Positions 10,041-20,797 of a stretch of 64,000 nt of DNA are shown piece after piece. The stretch covers positions 1,798,001 to 1,862,000 of the forward strand of contig CP155566.1 of NCBI GenBank assembly GCA_039696685.1, given 5' to 3'. The position numbers and the translations under genes were made by a program. The DNA is from Vibrio sp. CDRSL-10 TSBA (lineage in GTDB: Bacteria; Pseudomonadota; Gammaproteobacteria; Enterobacterales; Vibrionaceae). The notes beneath the pieces are model-generated. The model made no database searches. It saw only the letters and a program-made list of their open reading frames with translations, and had not been told where the DNA came from. Every line of letters begins with the position of its first letter. Within the stretch, counting starts at the first letter, position 1.

Positions 10041-11334
10041 TCAGGCATCGGCGATCTTGAGTGGTAACGTGAGAAAGAATTCACTCCCTTCCCCTTCCTC
10101 ACTGGACATGTCCAGCTCTCCGCCCAGTAGTTTCCGCCAGTTGCTTGCACACCGGCAGAGCGAGTCCGGCTCCTTGTCTGTTTTGCGCTGTGCTGTGATT
10201 TACCGCGCTGTAGGGATCAAATAATGCCGCGTAGGCTGAAATCGGGATACCAATACCGCTGTCTCTGACCCGCAGCAATAATTGATCATGGCGCCAGCGG
10301 GCTGACACCATCACCTCCCCCTGATCAGTAAACTTAATCGCGTTATCCACCAGATGATGGAGAATCTGCTCAATCTGCTCTTTCGCTCCTACCCAACGTT
10401 TGGGTAATTGGTCACAACTGTCGATAGTGAAAGTCAGTCCTTTATCCATGGCTCGTTGCCCGAATTCTGCCACAAGAAAAGATTCAATCTCCTGCCAGCT
10501 AAATGGAGTCAGTGACAACTGGATACTTCCCGACTGAAGCTGATTGAACTCGTACAAATCTTTCATGATGGCCTGCATCCGGTCACCGCAACGTTGCAAT
10601 GCCGTCAAATGACCCAACTGCTCTTTATTGAGTTTACTGGCCATCAGTTTATCGGAATGTTGCATTAATTCATTGAGCGAGTCGTGCAGCGTTTGTTCGA
10701 TCATGGCCACAAATTGCGTGGTGACCTTTTCCGACACTTCCGCACGTTTGCGTGAAGAGTGCTGGCGCTGCATGATCGACTGACGATGTAACGCACTACA
10801 AAGCAGTTCTGCCACCAGCGACAACTGCTTGACGACAAACTCGCGCTCAACCCGCTCATCTTCCATCTCAAACACCAAATAACCTGCCTTAATACGGTCA
10901 ACCACCAGCGGCAGACACAGGTAATCCTGCTGCCAGTGCGGCACATCGACAAAGGGTTTGACCTCAGCAAGCGCGGGATTGCCCAGCTGTGTGCTTTCGA
11001 TACCATACAGCTGTCCTGCATCTATGTGGACTAAGGCGGAACGTATAGCTGAACTTTGCGCCAGACGTTCAATAAAGGTTGCCAGCAGGCCGCTATCCAA
11101 AGGACGTGACAGGAAAGCACGGCCAAAATAGATCAAGGTGGCATCTATCTGCTCTTCAAACTCAAACTTTTGCAAATCCTGCAAAGACTGTTTCTGCAAT
11201 TGCTTCAGTGCCAGACTGAGCTGCTGATTGACCTGGTACAGCTCATAGCTTTTTTCTTCCAGCAGCTTTTCAGCTTCTTTGCGGGCTGCCTTCTCCCGGA
11301 CCAGTTTGCGTTCCAGTGGCGAGTTAAATTCCAT
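10041..11334 (-). CDS. hnoK: H-NOX-associated sensor histidine kinase with degenerate phosphoacceptor site, one frame break
   Basis: About 430 residues after repair, cytosolic with no membrane segment. An N-terminal coiled coil (RKLVREKAARKEAEKLLEEK) is followed by a GAF-like region, a DHp-like helix and an ATPase domain with N box DNAIKFT, G1 RDSGIGIP and G2 QGAGLALPVCKQLAELLGG. In the DHp helix, where kinases read FLAxMSHELRTPLN, this protein reads FVAMIEQTLHDSLN: the phosphoacceptor histidine is Gln (residue 214), and the nearest His is three residues later. The break lies at 10130-10134 (GTTTC for GTTC); repair gives a C terminus ending LTLPLKIADA at a TGA at 10041. The upstream H-NOX gene suggests it is the NO signalling partner. 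The ATG at 11334 has AGGTGG just upstream. Confidence 0.78.
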
Positions 11335-11450
11335 TTTCCACCTACCCAATGACTTTCTATACCGATCAACGGCTAATACTGCTTTTAATAACGCAGCTTA
11401 TTATTGTGAGTCTTGATCACCAGCCAGACACCTAATGAACGAGTTTTGTC

Positions 11451-11997
11451 TCAGTCATCCAGCATTGTGATCGTAAAGCGTACCCTGCTGTGTTCTTCGT
11501 TTTGTGGCTCCATACAAATATCGACCTGCTCATTGAAATAAGCAGCGCATCCCTCAATCAAACCGAGACAAACCTGCCCCAAACAACGGGCGCTCAGGTA
11601 ATCAAACGTCATGACCCCGCTCGATTGGCTGACAAACTCAAACTGAGGCGGATTGGCGTCCGGGTAGAGTTTCTTCACTTCAACATGAATGTAATCTTCC
11701 ACGTGACGCAAAAACGCAAAACAGCCCTGTACCGCACTCAAGTTTCTCTGACTGAGGCACGGTTTGGTACAAGGAACGAAATACGCTGACACCGTATACA
11801 CGCTGCAACTCGTTAACATCAATGCCGGTAATCTTACTCAGTTCAACAATCATCCGCACCAGCGCCTTATGATCGTAACTTCCGACTGAGGTATAGACGC
11901 CGGAATCAGCAGATTGCTGCAACATTTTGTCAAGTACATCGAGGCCGAATTTGTCTTCCACCAACTCGAGAAACTCGGCAAAAATAATGCCTTTCAT
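11451..11997 (-). CDS. hnoX: H-NOX haem nitric oxide/oxygen-binding sensor, one frame break
   Basis: A stand-alone H-NOX domain of 181 residues after repair. The N terminus MKGIIFAEFLELVEDKFG is typical. The proximal haem ligand is His104 in DYIHVEVKKLYPDA, and the propionate-binding YxSxR motif is YLSAR at 133-137, matching the canonical positions 102/131/133/135 with an offset of two. H-NOX proteins bind NO through ferrous haem and control a cognate kinase or cyclic-di-GMP enzyme. The frame breaks at 11742-11746 (GTTTC for GTTC); repair gives PQSENLSAVQGCFAFLRHVE. The kinase gene follows 116 bases downstream on the same strand. Confidence 0.88.
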
Positions 11998-12080
11998 CTT
12001 ATTGAACTATCCTTAAACTAGGCTCATAAAAGCATGATTATTAAAGTATAGACATATATATGAATATAGGAGACGTCGTT

Positions 12081-12686
12081 GTGCGCCGCATCAGCAAAAC
12101 TGAACTTATTCAGGGCTTCCAGTTGAGAACGCCCGTCGGGTATCACGCTGAATCCATGCATCGAGTCGCTCATTTGCGCGAGTATTCACTGCGCAAGGCA
12201 TCGGTTCTGATTGGCTTTGTCGAACGCCCGCAAGGGCTTAGCGTCGTGCTCACCAAACGTGCCGAGCACCTGAAACATCATCCCGGGCAAATTAGTTTTC
12301 CCGGTGGTAAATATGAAGATGGCGACGGTACCCTTTATCAGACAGCCATGCGCGAGGCACAGGAAGAAATTGGTATTGAGCAGCACCAGATCGATATTTT
12401 GGGTCAGTTACCTGAGCTTGTCACCGTCAGTCAGTTCGCAGTGACGCCGGTGGTGGCGTTTATCGCCTCAGACTACCAAACCAGAATTGACTACAACGAA
12501 GTTGAGGAAGTGTTTGAAGTACCAGCGGATTTTTTACTCGATCAGCGCCGCCTGTTCAGTGACACCTTTCAAATTAAAAATGCCGCGCACCGTGTATTCG
12601 CCATTCCTTATAAACATCATTTTATATGGGGTGTCACAGCTCAAATTATACAATCGCTACAAAAACACATCTCTTATATTCGCTAG
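12081..12686 (+). CDS. nudL: NUDIX hydrolase, NudL-type CoA pyrophosphatase
   Basis: About 201 residues. The Nudix box is GGKYEDGDGTLYQTAMREAQEEIGI, preceded by KHHPGQISFPGGK, the UPF0035-like signature of CoA diphosphatases that cleave CoA to 3',5'-ADP and phosphopantetheine. GTG at 12081 is chosen because GGAGA lies eight bases upstream; an ATG at 12060 is an alternative that adds MNIGDVV. The coding sequence is intact. CoA specificity is inferred from the family. Confidence 0.82.
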   Translation: MRRISKTELIQGFQLRTPVGYHAESMHRVAHLREYSLRKASVLIGFVERPQGLSVVLTKRAEHLKHHPGQISFPGGKYEDGDGTLYQTAMREAQEEIGIEQHQIDILGQLPELVTVSQFAVTPVVAFIASDYQTRIDYNEVEEVFEVPADFLLDQRRLFSDTFQIKNAAHRVFAIPYKHHFIWGVTAQIIQSLQKHISYIR

Positions 12687-12979
12687 CCCTTATATAGAGA
12701 GGATTGACCGGTTTAAAAATCATAATTTTTTATCGAGCATTAACTCTAAGTTATTTGGATAACTTTTTCTCATCACTGCATTAATTTGGATTAGTTATCC
12801 TAATCTATCATGTTAATAACTTTCACAAGTGGCACGTGATTTTTGTGACTCTCCATAGGTTTTTGTTATCTCATTCCTCTGTTGGCAACATTTAATGATT
12901 TAAGTCTATTTTTTCAGAGAAAAATTCTGCAAAATTGCCCCCGACTTATTTCCTGTTCCCAAAAAATGAGTAATCCACT
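12687..12979. other. Intergenic region upstream of sdaC
   Basis: About 290 AT-rich bases between nudL and sdaC. It must hold the sdaC promoter. I see no clear hairpin after nudL and no regulator site I would defend. Confidence 0.5.
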
Positions 12980-14233
12980 ATGAATACAACCACAAAGGCT
13001 TCTGCTGCCACACTTTCTGCTGGCAAGTGGACCTATAAAGATTTTGTCTGGTCACTGTCATTATTCGGCACCGCGGTCGGTGCCGGCGTACTGTTTTTGC
13101 CAATCAAGGCAGGTGCAGGCGGCTTTTGGCCATTAGTAATTCTAGCCCTTATTGCTGCCCCGATGACCTGGTTTGCCCATAAGAGTCTGGCGCGTTTTGT
13201 GCTTTCAGCAAAACAAGCAGATTCAGACATTACAGACACTGTTGAAGAACACTTTGGTAAAACTGGCGCTAATCTTATTACTTTCGCTTACTTTTTTGCC
13301 ATTTACCCGATTGTTCTGATTTACGGCGTTGGTATTACCAATACGGTCGATTCTTTCCTGGTTAACCAGGTAGGTATGGAATCTATTCCTCGCTGGTTAT
13401 TATCTGGTGCGCTGATTGCCGCGATGACTGCTGGTGTAGTATTTGGTAAAGAGCTGATGCTCAAAGCGACCTCGGCCATGGTTTACCCGCTGGTATTTAT
13501 CCTGCTGGCTCTGTCTGTCTTCCTGATCCCGGAGTGGAATACTTCAATGATCGAAGTGGCACCGGACTGGTCTGCAATGCCGGCCGTGATCTGGCTGGCG
13601 ATCCCTATCATTGTGTTCTCGTTTAACCACAGCCCGATTATCAGTCAGTTCGCCAAAGAGCAGCGCCAGCAGTATGGCGACAATGCCGTCAACAAAACCG
13701 ACATGATTACTGGCGGTGCGGCGATGATGCTGATGGGTTTTGTGATGTTCTTCGTGTTCTCGGTTGTGCTGTCTCTGTCTCCGGAGCAACTGTCGATGGC
13801 AAAAGAACAGAACATCAGCGTACTGTCTTACCTGGCTAACGTGCACGAATCACCAATGATCTCTTACCTGGGTCCGATTGTGGCATTTGCGGCCATTACC
13901 TCAAGCTACTTCGGTCACTTCCTGGGCGCGCATGAAGGTCTGGTTGGTCTGGTGAAATCACGCAGTAAAATGCCGGTCAAATCTATCGAGAAAATTTCAC
14001 TATTCTTTATCATTGTGACAACATGGGTCGTTGCAATCATTAACCCAAGTATCCTTGGCATGATCGAAACCATGGGCGCTCCGATGATTGCAGCGATCCT
14101 GTTTTTGCTGCCAGTTTTTGCCATGCATAAGGTGCCAGCAATGGCGAAGTACAAGACTTCAGCAGCTGTTCAGCTGTTCACAGTTTTTTGTGGTCTTGCT
14201 GCTATTAGTTCTGTAATCTACGGCGCTTTGTAA
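12980..14233 (+). CDS. sdaC: Serine transporter SdaC (HAAAP family)
   Basis: A 417-residue inner-membrane amino acid/proton symporter with about eleven hydrophobic segments. The N-terminal WSLSLFGTAVGAGVLFLPIKAG is the family signature; FSFNHSPIISQFAKEQR and SSYFGHFLGAHEGL are further conserved stretches. In E. coli SdaC imports serine for deamination by SdaA/SdaB. The next gene is sdaA, 86 bases downstream across a short hairpin, so uptake and breakdown of serine are linked here. Confidence 0.92.
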   Translation: MNTTTKASAATLSAGKWTYKDFVWSLSLFGTAVGAGVLFLPIKAGAGGFWPLVILALIAAPMTWFAHKSLARFVLSAKQADSDITDTVEEHFGKTGANLITFAYFFAIYPIVLIYGVGITNTVDSFLVNQVGMESIPRWLLSGALIAAMTAGVVFGKELMLKATSAMVYPLVFILLALSVFLIPEWNTSMIEVAPDWSAMPAVIWLAIPIIVFSFNHSPIISQFAKEQRQQYGDNAVNKTDMITGGAAMMLMGFVMFFVFSVVLSLSPEQLSMAKEQNISVLSYLANVHESPMISYLGPIVAFAAITSSYFGHFLGAHEGLVGLVKSRSKMPVKSIEKISLFFIIVTTWVVAIINPSILGMIETMGAPMIAAILFLLPVFAMHKVPAMAKYKTSAAVQLFTVFCGLAAISSVIYGAL

Positions 14234-14273
14234 TCTCAGTTACCAGCTTAGAACACAGAATATAACGATAATA

Positions 14274-14307
14274 AAGGCCTCCCTTCTCATAAGGGGGGCT
14301 TAATTTT
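14274..14307 (+). terminator. Hairpin between sdaC and sdaA
   Basis: GCCTCCCTT-CTCAT-AAGGGGGGC followed by TTAATTTT. The U tract is weak, so it may be a partial terminator that sets the ratio of sdaA to sdaC transcript, or an mRNA end-protecting stem. Confidence 0.6.
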
Positions 14308-14319
14308 GAGGTAATCAAT

Positions 14320-15682
14320 ATGATTAGTGTATTTGATATCTATAAAATCGGCGTCGGTCCTTCGAGCTCACATACCGTTGGACCAATGAAAGCAGGTAAA
14401 CAATTTATTGATGATCTGGTTGCAGACGGAAAACTGCTCAGCATCACTAAAATTACCGTCGATGTTTATGGTTCACTATCACTGACAGGGAAAGGTCACC
14501 ATACAGATATCGCCATCATCATGGGCTTGGCAGGTAATTCGCCACAGTCCGTGGATATTGATGCGATCCCGGGGTTCATCGCCAATGTTGAACAGACCGA
14601 ACGCCTGACTGTCGGTACGCACGATCATTCGGTTGCTTTCCCGCGCGACGGCGGCATGAATTTCCACAAAACCAACTTGTCGCTGCATGAAAATGGTATG
14701 CAGATCCATGCTTGGGTTAACGATGAAGTAGTGTATTCGAAAACTTACTACTCTATCGGTGGCGGATTTATCGTCGATGAAGAGAATTTTGGTAAAGCGG
14801 TTGAATCTCCGGTTCAGGTGCCTTACCCGTTCAACACCGCAGAACAACTGGTTGAGCAGTGCCGTGAAAGCGGACTGTCGATCAGTACGCTGGTGATGAA
14901 AAACGAAAAAGCCCTGCACTCTGATGAAGAAGTGCGCGACTACTTTGCTAACATCTGGCGTACCATGACAGAATGTATGGAACGCGGCATGAGCACTGAA
15001 GGCATCTTGCCTGGCCCGCTGCGCGTACCGCGCCGTGCTGCTGCCCTGCGCCAGCAACTGCTGACTTCAGAAAAGATCACCAACGATCCGATGGCTGTGG
15101 TCGACTGGGTCAACATGTACGCATTCGCGGTGAATGAAGAGAACGCAGCCGGTGGCCGCGTGGTTACCGCACCGACCAATGGTGCTTGCGGTATCATTCC
15201 GGCGGTGTTGGCATACTACGACAAATTTATCCAGACCGTGACTGAGAAAGACTACATCCGCTACTTCGCCGCTTCAGGCGCAATCGGTGGTCTTTACAAG
15301 CAGAAACGCTTCTATTTCAGGTGCGGAAGTGGGTTGTCAGGGTGAAGTGGGTGTTGCCTGTTCTATGGCAGCGGCCGGTCTTGCTGAACTGCTGGGCGGC
15401 AGCCCGGAGCAGGTTTGTATGGCTGCTGAAATTGCGATGGAGCACAACCTGGGCCTGACGTGTGACCCGGTTGCCGGTCAGGTACAGGTTCCTTGTATCG
15501 AACGTAACGGTATTGCAGCCGTCAAATCGATTAACTCGACCCGTATGGCACTGCGCCGCTCTTCTGCGCCGCGGGTATCACTGGACAAAGTGATCGAGAC
15601 CATGCTGGAAACCGGTAAAGACATGAACGCGAAATACCGCGAAACGTCTCAGGGCGGCTTGGCAGTTAAAGTCATTTGCTGA
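14320..15682 (+). CDS. sdaA: L-serine ammonia-lyase (L-serine deaminase), one frame break
   Basis: A 453-residue single-chain [4Fe-4S] enzyme after repair (E. coli SdaA has 454). It converts L-serine to pyruvate and ammonia. The beta domain begins [23 protein letters not shown]; the alpha domain has [60 protein letters not shown] and the tail [13 protein letters not shown]. The frame breaks at 15303-15307 (GAAAC for GAAC); removing one A gives [21 protein letters not shown] lies upstream of the ATG. Forms a unit with sdaC. Confidence 0.95.
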
Positions 15683-15706
15683 TTTATTGAGCATCGAATT
15701 ATCTTA

Positions 15707-15745
15707 AGCCCGTGGTCCCCGACCGCGGGCTTTTTTATTTTTTTC
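15707..15745 (+). terminator. Intrinsic terminator of sdaA
   Basis: GCCCGTGGTC and GACCGCGGGC pair with a small loop, followed by a long T-rich tract. Confidence 0.85.
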
Positions 15746-15864
15746 CTTTCCAACAAAGAGTTATCTCCCGATTTACGCTTCTTTACCTAGTTTTACGCAC
15801 TAAACGCTTGTTTCAAATCAGCATCAGTTTATAAATATGATAATAATTTCTATTTCAAGTAACG

Positions 15865-17064
15865 ATGTTCATTCTCATGCCAAAAACTACTCTAAAGAAA
15901 AAACTCCTCGTCATCGGGGGCCTTTTGCTCGTCATTGGCGGCGCCAGTTATTATTTTTACCCCAAAGAAGCCCCACTCACTTTTGCTACCCAGCCGGTAC
16001 AGAAAGGTAATATTGAAAATACCGTACTCGCGACCGGTATGTTGCAGGCCTCTAAACTGGTCGCTGTCGGTGCCCAGGTTTCAGGTCAGATTGAAAAGCT
16101 GGCGGTACAGTTAGGTGATGAGGTTAAACAAGGCGATCTGGTGGCGCAGATTGACAGCCTGACCCAGCAAAACAATCTTAAGGAAGCGAACGCTTCACTC
16201 AACAGCCTTAAAGCTCAGATTCGCGCCAAACGTGCGCAAATAGCTCAGGCACAGGCCGAGTTCACCCGCCAGAAAGGGATGCTGGCCGATAATGCCAGTT
16301 CACGTGCTGACTATGAAAGCGCGCAAGCGACACTCACCGTGTATAAAGCAGAACTTGAGCAACTGAACGCCGAACTCGAACAGGCTAATATCAATGTCGA
16401 CAGCGCAGAGGTCGACCTCGGCTACACCACCATCAGTGCGCCCTTTGACGGCACTGTGGTCTACAGCGCCGTGGAAGAAGGTCAGACGGTGAACGCCAAT
16501 CAGACCACGCCCACCATTATTGAACTGGCTCAGCTGAATAAAATGACCATCAAGGCGCAGATTTCAGAAGCGGATGTGGTTAACGTTCAACCCGGTCTGC
16601 CGGTCTACTTCACCATCCTGGGCAAACCGAACAAGCGTTACCACGGTACGCTGCGCGCAATTGAACCCGGCCCGACGCTGATGGACGGTGATGACAAAGA
16701 TCTCGCAGTCAGCAACGATGAAGCCATCTACTACCATGGTCTGTTCGAAGTGGATAACCCGGACCGCACGCTGCGCATCGGTATGACAGCGCAAGTGTCA
16801 GTTGTACTGGACAAAGCGGAGCAAGCGCTGCTGGTTCCGGCTCAGGTGCTGATCCGCAAGCCGGGCCGAGAAGCTCAATACCAGGTGCCAGTGCTGGTGA
16901 ATGGTCAGGAAGAGATGCGTGACGTGACCGTCGGCATCAATAACAAAATCAACGCACAAATCACATCTGGCCTGCAAGAAGGCGACCAGATTATCTTAGG
17001 CACACAAGGACAAGGTGGTAGTACTACGAGCCGTCGTATGGGACCACCGGGGATGCGTTTTTAA
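15865..17064 (+). CDS. macA: MacA-like periplasmic adaptor of a tripartite efflux pump
   Basis: A 399-residue membrane-fusion protein. One N-terminal membrane anchor ([19 protein letters not shown]) is followed by a lipoyl-like half motif ([21 protein letters not shown]), a long alpha-helical hairpin (about residues 100-180) and beta-barrel/membrane-proximal domains ([20 protein letters not shown]). It bridges the MacB transporter and an outer-membrane channel, and in E. coli stimulates MacB ATPase for export of macrolides and other substrates. Start: ATG at 15865 or 15877 (MPKTTLKKK); neither has a clear ribosome site. Stop overlaps the macB ATG by one base. Confidence 0.88.
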   Translation: MFILMPKTTLKKKLLVIGGLLLVIGGASYYFYPKEAPLTFATQPVQKGNIENTVLATGMLQASKLVAVGAQVSGQIEKLAVQLGDEVKQGDLVAQIDSLTQQNNLKEANASLNSLKAQIRAKRAQIAQAQAEFTRQKGMLADNASSRADYESAQATLTVYKAELEQLNAELEQANINVDSAEVDLGYTTISAPFDGTVVYSAVEEGQTVNANQTTPTIIELAQLNKMTIKAQISEADVVNVQPGLPVYFTILGKPNKRYHGTLRAIEPGPTLMDGDDKDLAVSNDEAIYYHGLFEVDNPDRTLRIGMTAQVSVVLDKAEQALLVPAQVLIRKPGREAQYQVPVLVNGQEEMRDVTVGINNKINAQITSGLQEGDQIILGTQGQGGSTTSRRMGPPGMRF

Positions 17065-19023
17065 TGACCCAGCCACTACTTAATATCAGCAACGTCACCC
17101 GCTGCTTTGCCGCCGGTGATGAAACCCTGACGGTGCTGAACAATGTAAACCTGAGCATCGAGCGCGGTGAGATGGTGGCGATTGTTGGCACGTCTGGGTC
17201 CGGTAAATCGACCTTGATGAATATTCTCGGTTGTCTCGACCAGCCAACCTCCGGTGAATACTGGATTAATGGTCAGAATACGTCACAACTCGAGTCTGAT
17301 GAGCTGGCACGTCTGCGCCGCGAATATTTCGGTTTTATCTTCCAGCGTTATCATCTGCTGGGCGATCTGACCGCACTGGGCAACGTGGAAATCCCGGCAA
17401 TTTATGCAGGCTACGACAAGAAAGAGCGTCAGGAACGTGCAGAGAGCCTGCTGGGCCGCCTCGGCCTATCTGATCGCCTTGATCACAAACCCAACCAGCT
17501 CAGCGGTGGTCAGCAACAACGTGTGTCCGTCGCCCGAGCCCTGGTCAATGGTGGGGATGTCATTCTGGCAGACGAACCGACCGGTGCACTGGACAGTAAA
17601 AGCGGCTCGGAAATGATGACCCTGTTGCAGGAACTGCATCAGCTGGGTCACACCATTATTATCGTCACCCACGACATGAAGGTGGCTGAGTACGCCAACC
17701 GCATCATCGAGATCAAAGATGGTGAGATACTCAGTGATACCGTTAATAAAACGGGTCAGAAAGTCAGTAATCAGGATTCTGTCGCAGCAGCCAGCAATAA
17801 TGATGCCCTTGCCAGCAGCCGCAGACTGTGGGATTCGTTTTGGGAAGCGCTCAAGATGGCCTTACTGGCGATGTCCAATCACCGCCTGCGTACCTTCCTG
17901 ACTATGCTGGGGATTATTATTGGTATTGCTTCCGTGGTCTCTGTGGTGGCGTTGGGTAACGGCTCGCAAAAATCGATCCTCGACAGTATTTCATCGATGG
18001 GAACCAACACCATAGATATCATGCCGGGAAGCGGATTTGGTGACCGGCGTTCAGGACGGGTACGCACTCTAACCGCTGCCGATGCCGAGGCTATAACCAA
18101 CCTGGGCTTTGTCGACAGTGTCACTCCGACTCTAAGTACATCCGTGACAATTAAGTTTGGTAATCAGGCAGTATCAGCCTCCGTGCAAGGTGTCGGGCCA
18201 GACTATTTCCGGGTCAAGGGCTACACCTTGCATTACGGCCAGTTCTGGGATCAGAGCAGTGTCGAGCGTATTGCTCAGGATGTGGTAATTGACAGTAATA
18301 CCCTTAAATCGCTGTTTCCAAATCAGAATCCGATTGGTGAAGTCATTTTTGCCGGCAACCTGCCACTGCGTATTATTGGTGTGACTGAACCGAAAGAGAG
18401 CGCTTTTGGTAACAGTGATTCACTGAACATCTGGGCACCCTATACCACCGTCAGCGCACGGATGATGGGGCAAAATTATCTTGATCGTATTTCTGTGCGC
18501 GTCGACGATAACACGTCCAGCGACGCAGCCGAGCAAGCGATTATTTCGCTGCTGAAAATGCGCCACGGTACTCAGGATTTCTTCACCATCAATACCGATA
18601 CGATTCAGCAGAATATTCAAAAAACCACCGCCACCATGACTTTACTGATCTCGGCGATTGCGGTGATTTCACTGATTGTCGGCGGTATCGGCGTCATGAA
18701 CATCATGCTGGTTTCCGTGACAGAAACGGACCCGTGAGATCGGCGTACGCATGGCCGTGGGCGCCAGGCAAAATGATATTTTGCGTCAGTTCTTGATTGA
18801 AGCGGTGCTGGTTTGTTTATGCGGCGGTACGATAGGTATTGGTCTTGCTTATTTAATTGGTGCGCTGTTTGCCACCTTCGGTAGTAGTTTTAATATGATT
18901 TATTCCACCACGTCGATCGTATCGGCTTTCCTTTGTTCCACCCTAATCGGTGTGCTATTTGGCTATCTGCCGGCGCGTAATGCAGCGCGGCTGAACCCGA
19001 TTGATGCCTTGGCGAGGGAATAA
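17064..19023 (+). CDS. macB: MacB-like ABC exporter (ATPase plus permease), one frame break
   Basis: About 652 residues after repair (E. coli MacB 648). N-terminal ATPase: Walker [10 protein letters not shown], signature [15 protein letters not shown], Walker [13 protein letters not shown] and the H-loop VTHD. Then a first membrane helix ([20 protein letters not shown]), a large periplasmic domain and three C-terminal helices, the MacB/FtsX arrangement. The frame breaks at 18723-18727 (GAAAC for GAAC); removal gives [17 protein letters not shown]. Without repair the protein would lose its last two membrane helices. Drug, peptide or siderophore export are all possible; substrate is not readable from sequence. 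Confidence 0.9.
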
Positions 19024-19025
19024 GA

Positions 19026-20393
19026 ATGCGTAGTTATCAGATTTCGACCCTTGCTCTGTGCGTCATGCTGGCTACAGGTTGTGTGACCCGCTCTGAGCTG
19101 GAGCCACAGGATGTTCGGGTTCCGGACAGCTGGCAAAGCAGCCAGAGTGAATCGTCCTCGGCAGCCATCGAACAATGGTGGAAGAGCTTTAATGATCCGC
19201 AGCTAAACGCTGTGATCGATCAGGTTCTGGCAACCAACAACGATTTGGCTTTAGCCACACTGACCCTGCGTGAAGCCCGCTTACAGGCCGGACTTGCGGT
19301 GCGTGATACCTATCCTGACTTGTCTGCCAGCGCTTCAGCGCAGCGCAGCAAGCCACTGGACGGCGGTGACAGCTCAACCAGCTATCAGGCATCATTGGGT
19401 GTAAGCTATGAACTGGATCTATGGGGTAAACTGGCAGCTGCGAAAGACGCTGCAATGTGGACGGCAATGGCAAGCCAGGAAGAGCGTGAAGCAACGGCGC
19501 AATCTCTGGTAGCAACTACAGCTCAGCTCTACTGGCAAATCGGTTATCTGAGCCAGCGCATTGCGCTGAGTAACGCCGATATTGATGAAGCACGCCAAAC
19601 CCTGGCTTTAACCGAAAGTCAGTATCGTTATGGTTCAGTTTCGCGCATCAATGTATTAGAAGCGCAGCGTTCACTGGCGGGGATTGAAGCCACCCACCGT
19701 GATTACCTGCAGCAATACACCGAAGCCAAAAATGCTTTTGCGCTGTTATTCAACCAGCCGCCGCAAGAAAGCAAACCGGGGATCAGTACCCTGCCTGACA
19801 CTGCCCTGCCGGAGATCGAAGCAGGTATTCCTGCTGATGTTCTCAGCCGCCGCCCGGACGTAAAACAGGCGTTGTTTGAGCTTAAGTCGGCGCTGGCTGA
19901 CAAAGACAATACTGATAACAGTTACTTCCCGTCCCTGACGCTGACCGGCGCTTTGGGTGGTTCTTCGACTCAATTGCGTCATCTGCTCAGCGACCCGATT
20001 GGCAGCCTCGGCGCTGATCTGGCTTTACCATTTCTTAACTGGAATGAGATGCAGCTCAACCGCGACATTGCCGATGTGCGCTATCAGTCAGCTGTCATTA
20101 ACTATCGCCAGACTTTGTACAGTGCCTTTCAGGATGTCGACAACGCGCTGTCCGCGCGTGACAACTACCGTTATCAGGCAGAAAAATTACAGCAACAATA
20201 TGACAGTGCCAGCGAAGCTGCGCGTATCTACAGCAGCCAGTACCAATACGGTGCCGTCGATATCACCACCCTGCTCGACGCCCAGGAAAACGAACGCAGC
20301 GCCAAAGCGTCCTTACTGGAAAACCGCTATAACCGCTTAGTCAATCTGGCGACCATATATCAGAGCCTGGGCGGAGAGGATATTATTCAATAA
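19026..20393 (+). CDS. NodT-type outer-membrane efflux lipoprotein (TolC-like)
   Basis: A 455-residue outer-membrane factor. A signal peptide with lipobox (LALCVMLATGC) makes it a lipoprotein, unlike TolC. The two OEP repeats are visible; SYELDLWGKLAAAKDAA, LTESQYRYGSVSRINVLEAQRSLA, PADVLSRRPDVKQALFELK and YSSQYQYGAVDITTLLDAQENE are family hallmarks. It starts two bases after macB and completes a macA-macB-OMF operon, so it is most likely the exit channel dedicated to this pump. Confidence 0.9.
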   Translation: MRSYQISTLALCVMLATGCVTRSELEPQDVRVPDSWQSSQSESSSAAIEQWWKSFNDPQLNAVIDQVLATNNDLALATLTLREARLQAGLAVRDTYPDLSASASAQRSKPLDGGDSSTSYQASLGVSYELDLWGKLAAAKDAAMWTAMASQEEREATAQSLVATTAQLYWQIGYLSQRIALSNADIDEARQTLALTESQYRYGSVSRINVLEAQRSLAGIEATHRDYLQQYTEAKNAFALLFNQPPQESKPGISTLPDTALPEIEAGIPADVLSRRPDVKQALFELKSALADKDNTDNSYFPSLTLTGALGGSSTQLRHLLSDPIGSLGADLALPFLNWNEMQLNRDIADVRYQSAVINYRQTLYSAFQDVDNALSARDNYRYQAEKLQQQYDSASEAARIYSSQYQYGAVDITTLLDAQENERSAKASLLENRYNRLVNLATIYQSLGGEDIIQ

Positions 20394-20797
20394 GGCATTG
20401 AGAAGTTTCAGTATGGCGTTTTCATTAATTTCGCCACGCTGCGGATGGATATTTAAACGCCATGCTGAGACTTCGTTGCTTTGATACCTGTTTATTTTGA
20501 TATCAATCACACCTTTCATCTCTCGTTAACGACACTTCTATAAAAAACCATTTTCACCAAGCATCATTTTGTTTCTTAAACATATTTCCTGACTCATGCG
20601 CGTTTAGCAACGCCATTACTGATATTTGCATAAAATATAGACCCTTAATAATGCAGTAAATCAGCAGAATAAGTCATCATTTCGTCAAAATTCCTTAACT
20701 TGAATAAATCACCAGCCTCAATTAGCTTCTTTTGTGATATTCATACAATCAATGCAAATAATAACTAACAATACACATCAGAGATAAGGATTTGTCT
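20394..20797. other. Intergenic region upstream of the calcium-repeat lipoprotein
   Basis: About 400 AT-rich bases. I see no gene, and no convincing terminator after the efflux gene. AAGGA at 20786-20790 is the ribosome site of the next gene. Confidence 0.5.

Noticed and set aside
18728..19023. A separate small permease gene after macB
   Set aside because: It is the C-terminal end of MacB; the join at 18723-18727 reads [17 protein letters not shown] once the extra A is removed.
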